Origin: Owenia fusiformis
Lineage: Eukaryota; Annelida; Polychaeta; Sabellida; Oweniidae
NCBI GenBank assembly: GCA_903813345.2
Contig: CAIIXF020000001.1
Location: 9,335,598-9,399,597, forward strand
Direction of reading: 5' to 3'
DNA length: 64,000 nucleotides
The translations under genes were made by a program, and so were the position numbers. How positions within the stretch are numbered: position 1 is the stretch's first letter; every line of letters begins with the position of its first letter. Below are positions 54,372 through 64,000 of this stretch, in pieces. The notes under the pieces were generated by a model. It did no database searches. It was given only the letters and a program-made list of their open reading frames with translations, and was not told where the DNA came from.

Positions 54372-55080
54372 TATCTCCATGGTTTCTTGAGCATACATGT
54401 AGTCTGTTAAATAAGGTAGATAGAGGTCTTGATATTGTGTGTCCACAGGCTTTTGAAGTGTCAAGTGACAAAATTAATATCATCAATTCATCTGGATTTC
54501 TCACAACTGAAATGAGTAAAGAGTTGGTTCTGTCAGGAAAATTAGGTAATTGGTCAAAATTGATATTATCCATATGATTTTTGAATGCAAACAGCTTTAG
54601 AAGGCATTTGCCTTCTCAAGGTTATCTGTTATTGGCGGTTGATTTTGATTAAACAGTGGTGGAATTTGGGAATCTGCACTTTTACTAAGAAACAGCCTTA
54701 TTAGTTTCCAATAATTCTTATCAGTTTTACTAAAATTATTAATGGAATCGCGGTTTTTTCTATCATGATTTTCTTTAAGATTCGTAATAAGAGTCGTTAC
54801 TTTGATTGATTGATTGTCATAAAGATGTCTATTTAGGGTGATAGGGGATGATTTGAGTTTCCTAGTTTTGTTGATTTCTTAAACAAGGGCTGATCCTTAG
54901 ATTTGATAATGATTTTCTTATTTGGAATTGTTTTGAGTAAATATTCATAAGTGAATTGCCAAAATGTGAGGTCACTTTATTCATATCAATGTCTGAATCA
55001 ATAATTTTAAGCCAGTCAGTGTTTCGGATTGAATTGTTTAAATTTTCAAGATTATACACACCATATTTCCAAATAGTTTT

Positions 55081-55746
55081 CCTAATCCTACTATCACACT
55101 AAACTAGTTCTCATTACGTTCTCAAAAACGGGCTTCAACTGTGTACTCGTGAACGGACTGAACGTACTTAGAACCGTTTGGGGTCTATTTACAAACTTCA
55201 TCGAACGTACTCGAACGGGTAGGTCCTCTAGAACTTAGAACATGTTCAAAATGTTCTCTTTGTCGCCACGTTCTACAATTAGAAAGTTTTGAAACATATT
55301 TTATCTAGATCCTTCAGAAATTAACTTATCCAATAAATTACTTTACTAGTTCTTGTATCTTGGGGGGGGGGGGGGGTGTATAGAGATATTGTATATCGTA
55401 TAAGAGGCTGAAAATTTATTGTATATTGTATAAGAGGGGGCAAAATTTATCGTATATGGTATAAGAGCTGTAAAAAATATGGTATAATAGAAAATATATG
55501 GTATATGGTATCTAGAATTAAAAAAGGCTAATTATGAAGAAAGTGCACCCTAAAGTTCCCCATTGTGCCAACTCGCTTACTGTAACCGTGTTGGAAAAAC
55601 ATGGAAAAGTAGTCTCTCTAATTGGTTCCACATTCCAGGTCAATCAATACTGTAAGTTTAGAAAAAATCCTTCTCAAACTAAGAGTTTTGTGCCCTTTTC
55701 ATTCAAATTTTCACAGGAGGTGTTAAATATAGTCTCAAATAAGAAT
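55081..55746. repeat. Repeat fragments: cattacgttctcaaaaacgg unit and a tgtatatngtataagag array
   Basis: 55110-55230 resembles, in the opposite sense, an interior part of the 37245-40955 element (about 40080-40200: gttctcraaaacgg, cttagaaccgt). 55362-55378 is a G-run. 55383-55515 is a short array of ttgtatatngtataagag-like units. No gene. Confidence 0.45.
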
Positions 55747-57115
55747 CACGCCGGGTGATCAGAAGAAATGAACAGAGGGGGGGGGGGGGGGGTAGATCTA
55801 GCTGATTTTTGGTAGAAAATTCAACAAATCTTGAAGATTTATTTTTTCAAGAGAATGGCTAAATGAATAGACGCAGTGGACGGGGGAATATGTTAGGTCT
55901 TCTTGGATTTTTTTGAACTGTGGAGTTCTAAAATAAAAGATCTATTAAAAAAGTGCAGCGTCGACAATGTGCAAATACCAATTTTTTGCTATAAATCAAC
56001 CAACAGGGGTCTACACGACCTGTAATAAATACTTGTAAGTGAAGTAATTATCACAAAACTATTGTCATCATTGGTTTTGTAAAACACGTTACTATACGTT
56101 ATATAAAAAGTAATCTAAAGTTATTAAAATTGAACGGAGGGGGGAGAAATATGTCTATAAGACATATGAAATTTTTCACTTTTCAGAGTTGTAACATCAA
56201 GTTAATGAGTAAGTGAGTTCATTTTTCAAGTACACGAATTTGTGGAAATTTCTTCCACCTTAAAGACATATTACTCCACCCCCCCCTCTGTTCACTCCCC
56301 CCCCTCCGTTCAATTATTCGATTATTTTTTATCTATCATTTGGAAAATTATTTTTAAAAACCGGCAAAGAATTTTGTGATAAAAACGTTGCTTATATATT
56401 TATTACGGTAGAGATTAAAAGGTGGATTGGATCGAGTGGATTGGATTCATGTAAAAGGTGGATTGGATTGGGAATCTTCAAAATATGGAATTTCTTTAAG
56501 ATTTCTTTCTGTTGATCTCCATCTAAGCTATTTCCCTCTAAAGTATTTTTTGATCGCTTGGGTCCCATGAGGAATCAGAACAAAGCAACACCAAATATAT
56601 ACTCAAATTAGTTGATGGATACTCCCTAAGTATTTAACTGCGTTCCCTTGTAAATTAACTTTTGTAAGATATAATAAACATAGATCTGTAGATAAAAGCT
56701 GTCATTCAAATTGATGTGTGGGTGTTCCCAAATTTTTTTTCTATGTTCTGTTTGGAATGAAAACAGATGATATCTTCAAACCAGTCTGCCTTGTGATTTA
56801 TGAAATGTTTCAAATTACACTTGGAATGAATAAGATTGTGGATCGGAGAGTGGGTACCAGGTCATCTTTCTAGCCCAACCAAGCAAAATAATGTTACATC
56901 TATTATTTGATATTGTGGAAGTGAGGGCAGCACCGATCTTCTTAGAGGGAGATCAATAGAATATTTTGAAGACTCTCGATCCAATCCACCTTTTACATGA
57001 ATCCAATCCACTCGATCCAATCCACCTTTTAATCTTTACCTTTATTACAGGTCGTACAGACCATTGTTGCTTGATTTATAGCAAAAACATTGGCATTTGC
57101 ACGTTGGCGACGTTG
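55747..57115. mobile_element. Third copy of the CACGCCC fold-back family, right end truncated, with nested element
   Basis: The left end is CACGCCGGGTGATCAG. The left arm has aaaattcaacaaatcttgaa, ggtctacacgacctgtaata and a G-run. The right arm (56285-56406 and 57049-57115) carries the complements, including ttattacaggtcgtacagac. The terminal part of the right arm is missing. A 634-bp element interrupts it. Confidence 0.75.
56407..57040. mobile_element. 634-bp GGTA(G/A)AGATTAAAAGG element with 8-bp duplication
   Basis: Inverted ends over 70 bp long carry ggtggattggatcgagtgga repeats. TTTATTAC is duplicated at 56399-56406 and 57041-57048. Sister copies of the host (43535-43545 region) show uninterrupted tatttattacaggtcgtg. 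GG...CC ends with 8-bp duplications fit Merlin-type elements, though hAT is possible. Confidence 0.85.
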
Positions 57116-57361
57116 CCTCATCTTAACTTTGATGAAAAATATGGTCACTATGGCTACTCGTGTTTCGGGGTATTTTGGATAAATCATTAAAATATTTGAG
57201 TATAAAGTGTTCATACAGCGCATGTTTTAATACAAGCATCACAATGCTAATATAGCATAATATAGCAAAAGGTTTTTATTTGGTCTTCAAACTGTCATAT
57301 GTTGGATTTCGGCTATTTATTGGTGATTTGAACAGGTGCATATGTTAGGCCAATGCATTAA

Positions 57362-57861
57362 CTCCAGATCAAGCAATTTGATTGAGCAATTGATGATAAT
57401 TTGGACTTTGAGACAGGGAAGGTTTTTCTGAAATTTTGTTCTGATTTTTAGCCCTTTCCACATATGTTTTTTCAATGTTTGATGCACCAATATGTTGCAC
57501 TTTGAGACACAGTTTTGAGACACAGTTAACCTCTAAAATATGATTTATTTGGGATAAAGTGGAAAACATGTACATGTATTTCCCATGTTATTTTCCCATA
57601 GGGAAAACTCATGTGATCCATTGTTTTCAGCTAAATTTTGGTCATTCAAAATTGATATCTTTAAAACCCCTGCATGAATCATATTTTCATTTAAAACGCA
57701 ACAGAGTGATCGATGCAACAAACATTGAAAAACAGGTGTGGAAATGGCTGAAAATCAGGACAACATTACAGAAAAAAACATGTTGATGGGGTGCAAATTT
57801 GCACCTTCCCTGACTTATAGTCCAAATTATTTTATAATCTCTATGATTGCTTGTCCTGGAG
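57362..57861. mobile_element. 500-bp TTAA-flanked MITE nested in the left arm
   Basis: Ends CTCCAGATCAAGCAAT and ATTGCTTGTCCTGGAG are inverted; the arms continue through aatttggacta/tagtccaaatt. TTAA lies on both sides (57358-57361 and 57862-57865). The opposite host arm (about 61805-61820) lacks the insertion. Interior words recur, inverted, at about 59815-59930. Confidence 0.85.
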
Positions 57862-58697
57862 TTAATAGACAGGTTCCAATTCAAATAATTCAAGTTTTTG
57901 AGGCATTTTTTAGAAAAAGCAACAGACCTATTTTTACTAGATCAGTTTTTCATGCTGATAAAGATATTAAAAGATGACAGCTCAACGGGGTGGTCACGAC
58001 ATTACATTTGGGCATTTTTACCCCCCTAGGAAAATATTCTAGGGGGTACTATGAAACTAGTTCATAACTCAAAGGATATATGAGCTATTGTTCTGAGTTG
58101 TACACCATACATTGCTAGTACAAATATGAATACTATCCTAAAGTTATGGGTTGATACCCTTATTGGTCTCAGAAAAATACAAAAAACAGGAAAAAGATAC
58201 GCAATTTTTGTCTTGCCAATTTTATATTTGTAGCTTCAAGCACAATATGACAGCTTTAACAGCTCATAGTAGTATTCTAAAAACATTTCTAAGCTATGTG
58301 TGGTATTGTAATACATCTATTTTAGTTATGAAGTACTATTTTGTAATTTTAATATGACTTTATAGTGCCCTACCCCTGGAAAATTGAAGAAAGTGGAAGT
58401 GGTGAATTTTATCATTTTGCAGCATTAAGTTAGAAACATGTATTGATAGACACAAAATCAATAAATTCATACCATCATCAAATGTTAGGTGACATTCTAA
58501 TTCATTTATTACTAAAATATAGGACTTGAGATATTTTATATGTAAGTTTTCAATTAAGTACATGTATCATAATGAAATCACATACTAGAGAGGTTGGCAT
58601 ACAGTCTGGATATTGACATAAAGTCTAAACATTATAATCATCAATTGATCTCATTTGAGCAACTAGACTATGGTGGTCATCATGCACAAGTAATGTA

Positions 58698-59524
58698 CAG
58701 TAGAACCTGCTAAGTGGAACACCTCTGTAAGTGGAACACCTCCCAAGTGGAACGCCTTTTCAAAGCCCCGTTTTAAAAACCCATTGACTTAATGTTAATT
58801 GAATCTCTGTAAGTGGAACACCTCCAAACTTGAACAGTGAACACCCCATATTGAAAAATTAACCTGCTAAGTGGAATAGTCAATTTCCATAGATTTCAAT
58901 ATTGATATATGTAAACAGAATTAATCTCCTTCAATGATATCTGGGTATGAAAACAGGTAATACTGTGATAATTGGCAAATTAGGATTTTAATGGATTAAC
59001 CTCCTGTAGAGGTCAACATGTGATGCAACCAATAATTAATTTGATTATCAGCAAATTAAGATTTCATAAGATTTTCATTCAGAAAATTGGATTAACCTCC
59101 TGTAGAACTGGACACGTGATGCTACCACTAATTAATATCCCTTGCTGTTTGTTTCAAACTTAATAAGTAAGATTAAAAATGTCATTTAAAAACAATTGAA
59201 TTATTAACAGTAGGAACAAGTCTTTAAAACTTAATTGCCTAATCCTTGTACCTGAGACTAGCACAATTAGGAGGATTAAGAATATCAGAAAACATTTTTG
59301 GCAGAATGAGGAGGATTAAGAATGTCAGATACCTTTTTGAGTTAAATAAATGGATTATTAATGGTATATACCTGCCCTGTAATGAAGGGAGAATCATATT
59401 TCCAATGATACATATAAATCCTATATTTGATTTTGTATGTTCCCTGTGAACCCAAAACCTCTGTAAGTGGAACATCTTCTAAGTGGAACGCAGAACGGAG
59501 AGTGTTCCACTTACACAGGTATTT
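58698..59524. mobile_element. Pogo/Tigger-like non-autonomous element
   Basis: It starts CAGTAGAACCTGCTAAGTGG after a TA (58696-58697), a pogo/Tigger-type end, and repeats aagtggaacacctc. The right side has gtgttccacttacacaggta as the inverted counterpart, with the last few bases degraded. No transposase frame was found. Confidence 0.65.
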
Positions 59525-61944
59525 ACATAATAATGTTATAAAGGAGCATGTAGGTTATCGCAAACAACTTCAGACAATTCTAACTTGAATTATGAATATT
59601 TAGATCTATTCATTATCTTCAAGAAAAGTAAATATAATGATTAATCAGACTTAAGTGATATTAAAGGGAATGGCCCAATCACCATACTTTTTACTAAAAA
59701 TGTTGACCTAATTTTTACCAAAGATGCAACCTTTAATTATATTGTTGAATGCATAATTAGAATATGCTTTGAGACATGTTCTATTTCCTAAGAGGAAAAG
59801 TGGATTGCTCCAGGGACTTTAAAGACACTGAATTTGGATGACCAAAATGAACTGAAACAAATGGATAGCATGAATTTTTTCAAAGGGGAAATAACATGGG
59901 GAACACAAATTTTGGAGGAATTCAGTTTTCTTTTCAAGAGCTATTTGATACATTAAAATAAAGAATAGTAATGCATTAAACATTGTTAAAATGATTGCAT
60001 TTTTGGTGAAAATGAGGTCAACAACTTTGAACAAATATATTGATGGGTTGATTGCTAGTGAAATATCTCCGAGTCCGATTGACTTTGTTATCCCTGTATA
60101 CCTGTCTTCATGGTCAGAAAATAGTCATAATCAAAGATATAACTGTCTGAAATTGTTTGTGATAACTTACCTGAACCTTTCCAGGTCAAATCAGGAGTGA
60201 CAAAATAATTTCAACCAAATTTTTGACATGTCTTCAAATACGATAATATTTTCTTCATAAGATAGAGTGTCACTTGTGAAATTTATTGATTGACCTGAGA
60301 TCTTACCATATCTTTATGACAGAGAAGCGAAATAGCCATATTGAACTTTAATGATGTTTGTTTAATTGTTGTTTGCCACTTTTCGACAATTGTCAAAATT
60401 TGGGGGTTTGGGGGAGGGGTACAATTAGGTTAAAAAATTCACCTGATTCAGACTATCCTTAAATGAGCACTGATTCACCCGAGAGCATAACTTTTTCAAA
60501 ACATGTAAGTGTTATTTTTGGACCACTCACATTAATGTTTCGTCTAATTTTCCCTTAGAGTTTCATCATCATTGTCCAAATCTTTGTTGAGATATTTGAG
60601 ATATATGTATGTTCATTATTAAAATCTTGCCTTCCTTTGCAGTTGGAAAAGATTCGGCATTAGGTGTTATAAGTCCTAGAGCACGATAAATAAAAAAATA
60701 ACAACAAAATGACATAGAACTGACAGACGTTTTCTCCTGTGCGTGTCAGCCTTGGTCTACCAAATTGCTATTCAGTAGGAAGAAACTCATTTTTCAACTT
60801 CAACTTCTGTTTTAGAGAACAATAGAACAATAGAAAAGATTACTTTACCATAATTTTAATCATCCCACATTGTAGACATATTTAGAATTAAAAATATGAA
60901 GAGAATGACAAAACCTCTTAAAACACATTTCTTAGGAAACAAATAGTGTCGTATTCTTGTTACTATGGCAACAGAGTTTTTTCTTTTTGTCATTTTTGTC
61001 ATACAGATTACCTATCATACCAGGACCAAATCCTGAAAATTTGAATTCAGTATCTTCATTACTAGTATCTTAGATATATAGGTTTCTTATAGTGTCCCCT
61101 GCAGATTTTATCGGATGATATAAGGAAAATGCTCTGAAGAGGGTTGCCCAAGGATGCCACTTAACAGTTCTGGTATTTTTGAGGTCCCAACCCTCTATTC
61201 ATGGGAATAGTTAAACATTGTAAAGTTTCTCATGGTTAACTGAGAGAATTGATTGTATCTTCAACTAAGAAGACAATAAAATGTTAAAACCAGAAGAAAA
61301 GTCATATTAAAATTACAAAATAGTACTTCATCACTATAATAGATGTATTACAATATCACACATAGCTTGGGAATGTTGTTAGAATACTACTTTGAGCTGT
61401 TTAAGTTATCATAATTTGCTTGAAGCTACAAATATAAAATAAGCAAGAAAAAAATGACAAAAATTGCATATTTTTTTCTAATTGTATTTTTCCGAAATCA
61501 ACAAAGATATCAACCTATAACTTTAGGGTAGTATTCATCTTTGTACTAACAATGTATGCTGTAGAACTCAGAACAATAGTTTATATATCCTTTGAGTTAT
61601 GAACTAATATTATAGTACCCCCTAAAATAATTCCCTAGGGGGGTAAAAACGCTAAAATTCAGTGTCGTGACCACCCCGTTGAGCTGTCATCTTTTAATAT
61701 CTTTATCAGTATGAAAAACTGATCCAGAAAAAATAGCTCTGTTGCTTTTTCTAAAAAATGCCTTAAAAACCCTTTCCCTTGAGATATTCTGAAATTGGAA
61801 CCTGTCTATAATGCATTGGCCTAACATATGCACCTGTTCAAATCCTCAGAAAATAGCCAAAATCCAATATATGACTGAAATCTGTTGCGATACCATCTGT
61901 GGTCCTTTAAAAGAAAGTTATGTCTAGTTGCACAGAGTCATTCT

Positions 61945-62058
61945 GATTTATCAGAGTCCCTCTTTACCTAACGTTTTTGAGAGATTTATCAGAGTCCCTC
62001 TTTACCTAACGTTTTTGAGAGATTTATCAGAGTCCCTCTTTACCTAACGTTTTTGAGA
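61945..62058. repeat. Three identical 38-bp tandem units
   Basis: Units start at 61945, 61983 and 62021 and contain gatttatcagagtccctctt then tacctaacgtttttgaga. They are identical, so the expansion is recent. The last unit is followed by an inverted word actctgata. Confidence 0.85.
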
Positions 62059-63594
62059 GACTCTGATATATCATGAGGCAGAACATGTTCCTAGCCAGTG
62101 CATTCTCCAAGTAAATCAGTGTATATGGAGGAATAAATTAGTGCCTTAGAATGCACCGTCCTGTTATCCCCTTTGTAAACTTTAATTCAATGAATTCATT
62201 ATGTGGAAAACTTTTATTTAACTTGATGGTTCTTGTTTTTATATTGAAAATGAATAACTATGATAATGTTGACGTACTTCTTTTTTCTTATTGATTTCCA
62301 ATTTATAATTTTAAACAATAATTATCATGCAAATGTCAACACTTGGATTATTTGGGAGGGCATTGTGTTTGGTCACACTCATTAGGCTTTGTCTGCTTAT
62401 GTAATCATGCAACTGCAGGTAATGCCTTCCCATGATACTCATGGTCAATAGAACTCTGTAAATAATTTGATTGGTCCGTACATTTTAGGGTTAAAGGAAA
62501 CATTTATTACAGTCAGTATCCCACAGTCTGAACTATTCCAAAAGGATAGTAAAGGCTGTGGATCCCACAATGGCACAGAGTAGTTTTCATTCTCATCAAT
62601 ACATCTTTGCCTTGAAATCATTCGTGAAACATGTGGTTTGAACTTTATGGAAATTTGCTTTATTTTGACACACCTTTATTTAACTTATACTGTCTTTAAG
62701 GCTGCCTTATCTGAAACCCCGAAGTGTCTCTTGTTTCAAATGTTTAAACAATCAAGTCTCGTCTTGCCTTTATTTCAAACTCTAATTTCCAGACTCGAGT
62801 CCAATCAAAAATGAATTATCTACATGGAAGTTTGTGAAGTCCTTTATTTCTGAAACTGTTTTCAATACTTAATATTTTCAGGTAACTGCTTTACAAAATC
62901 ATTGTGCATTGTGAATAGTAGTTACAGAAACGAGAGTTCTGACGCACCTTTAACATTGAGTCCTATGGGGAGGGACACGATTTTTCATAGTACCCTCCCT
63001 AACATGGGCTCCAATGGGGAGGGACATCTGTGAGCCTCCCTGAGCTCGGGAGGCACATACGGGGACCCCATCCCTCCCCCCTCGGCGTGGTGGCGTGTAC
63101 ATATTTCGGGAATCTCGGGCCCTAAGGGTAACGGACGCCCTACCCCACGTTTGTACGTTTACTGTAAGGGATAATATTCGAATTCCCGCCAAAAACAATA
63201 AATCGATAAACCAGTACGCGTCGTAAATGTCACTGCCTTATTTATAAAGTGCGGCCCAGGCGGATTATCGATTACCTATCAACCAGGCGTTTCGTACTCG
63301 CGAGGTCTTATCGTTTTAAGGTCATCCAGCTGTCAGTTTACGAAACAAATTACTCTGGACTGTACTTTAAAGTGCGGACCTAGCTCGATTATCGATTATC
63401 AATCAACCATCCATCAACTTTAATTAGTGTAACGTCCTTCATCGATTTAAGATCATACCGTTTAATGGATGTTACATTTGGTTGGGATAAATATTTATTT
63501 GCTAATTCGTCAACACACTTCTTTTCAAAATACATCAACTATAATACATATTTACATTATAACATTCAAAATTCTTCATTGAATCATACACAAA
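62059..63594. other. Gene-free flank, including a GC-rich patch and a terminal repeat region
   Basis: 62059-62930 shows nothing recognisable. 62945-63180 is unusually GC-rich and has gtcctatggggagggacac and gctccaatggggagggacat as a diverged pair. 63245-63460 holds two diverged units (aaagtgcgg, cgattatcgatta, atcaacca, cttcatcg or cttatcg, then ttaaggtcat). This region may include the end of the element that encodes the integrase at 63595-64000. Confidence 0.4.
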
Positions 63595-64000
63595 TTACAA
63601 AGGTATTAAATCGGAATCTTTAACCCACGAATCAAACTTTTTTGGCCAATATTGCCAACGCACTAAATGTTCCCGTTGCCCTCGTCTAGTTCGTGTTTTC
63701 AAGATTTTTTCTACTTTCCAAATATCATCTTCATTCGCTTGTACTCTTTGAAGCTCCGATTGGTAAAAAGTACCCTTAATGTCTTCATTTTGAAAATCAT
63801 TTAAACGATATAATGGGAGGCCCTGCCTAATAAAACGTTTCGTTACTTTAAAAATTTCCCCTGTCCAATGTTGGTCGTATTCTCTACTAAAAACATGTCT
63901 CGACTGGGTAATTCTTACCAGAGCTCCAATGGGGAATTTAAAGATGTGATTAGATTTGGTTTTAACGATAGTTGATTTAGGATAATACATCCGCCACCAA
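63595..64000 (-). CDS. C-terminal part of a Polinton/Maverick-like integrase with chromodomain (partial)
   Basis: The minus-strand frame is open from the window edge to a stop at 63595-63597; the N-terminus and DDE core lie outside. The visible part has the SH3-like DNA-binding segment (FPIGALVRI, then YDQHWTGEIFKVTKR, then PLYRLNDFQNEDIKGTFYQS) followed by a chromodomain (VEKILKTRTRRG, then HLVRWQYWP and SWVKDSDLIPL). This order is known from integrases of Polinton/Maverick elements and some Ty3-type retroelements; the GTFYxxELQ motif favours Polinton. There is no frameshift in the visible part, so the element may be fairly young. It would join element DNA to the host genome. Confidence 0.75.
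   Translation of the reverse strand, partial: WWRMYYPKSTIVKTKSNHIFKFPIGALVRITQSRHVFSREYDQHWTGEIFKVTKRFIRQGLPLYRLNDFQNEDIKGTFYQSELQRVQANEDDIWKVEKILKTRTRRGQREHLVRWQYWPKKFDSWVKDSDLIPL

Larger units (their letters stand above)
50271..55080 (-). pseudogene. Decayed non-LTR retrotransposon (CR1/Jockey-group-like) carrying two insertions
   Basis: Minus-strand fragments in order are: a linker region (DWLKIIDSDIDMNKVTSHFG, about 55010); the RT start (NPDELMILILSLDTSKACG, about 54500); FRKGSKSDINNYRPITLLNT then ISKLFERVIA (about 52930-53020); HQAGFLPGHSTHAQLL; IKSYLSDRGMCVNLAGASSS; then GVPQGSILGP (about 51600); YADDTSLQF (about 51520); the thumb region and a CxC-containing C-terminus (LTRKQEIIINRLRADLLF, about 50790). 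The 3' end near 50271 has ttgaataaataaattc. Many stops and frameshifts make it dead. The 5' part is missing. Two later insertions are annotated separately. Confidence 0.85.
57280..61888. mobile_element. 4.6-kb large inverted repeat (fold-back)
   Basis: 57280-57361 plus 57862-58350 pairs with 61305-61888 in inverted orientation. Shared words include tgcatatgttaggccaatgc, agatgacagctcaacggggt, taccccc-ctagg, tcataactcaaaggatat and tagtacttcat-like segments. The loop is about 2.9 kb. The outermost ends and target duplication are not clear. No transposase is visible. Confidence 0.75.

Overview
This 64 kb window is AT-rich eukaryotic DNA from an animal, most likely a lophotrochozoan and probably a mollusc. 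The reasons are two clear animal genes with GT-AG introns, a very dense load of small transposons, and tandem-core repeats with a terminal (ACGG)n-type microsatellite that resemble the 'pearl' elements of bivalves. The phylum call is inference; the genes themselves are read directly from splice-consistent exons.

Genes. (1) OS-9, the ER-lumenal lectin of ER-associated degradation, lies on the + strand at 1547-18743. It has 17 coding exons and encodes 811 residues. Its MRH lectin domain is intact, and it carries a complete Kunitz-type protease-inhibitor domain on its own phase 1-1 exon (8463-8645), which I do not know from vertebrate OS-9. (2) A small unrecognised two-helix membrane protein of 108 residues lies on the - strand at 21624-23009 in three exons. 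(3) eIF5A lies on the - strand at 31844-46722 in four coding exons encoding 162 residues, with a possible untranslated first exon near 49510-49560. Its introns are filled with mobile elements. (4) The right edge (63595-64000, - strand) holds the C-terminus of a Polinton/Maverick-like integrase with a chromodomain.

Mobile DNA fills most of the rest. 50271-55080 is a decayed non-LTR retrotransposon (- strand). It was broken once by a second, 5'-truncated LINE with a 14-bp target duplication, and once by a 1.3 kb TA-flanked element. 32297-35753 is a 3.5 kb element with about 300-bp inverted ends and a 6-bp duplication, holding further elements. 37245-40955 splits a mariner remnant. 42845-43829, 49799-50010 and 55747-57115 are copies of one fold-back family. 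57280-61888 is a large inverted repeat with two nested insertions. 13396-14142, 26394-28301, 38359-39811 and 44188-45723 share one architecture: short inverted ends, a tandem core carrying AAAATGGC(C/T)GCC-like words, and a simple repeat just inside one end. Many smaller MITEs have target duplications that can be read directly (TA, TTAA, 4, 5 and 8 bp).

Several nested insertions date themselves: the opposite arm of the host inverted repeat, or the host LINE reading frame, preserves the empty site. No CRISPR array, rRNA or intact tRNA gene was seen.
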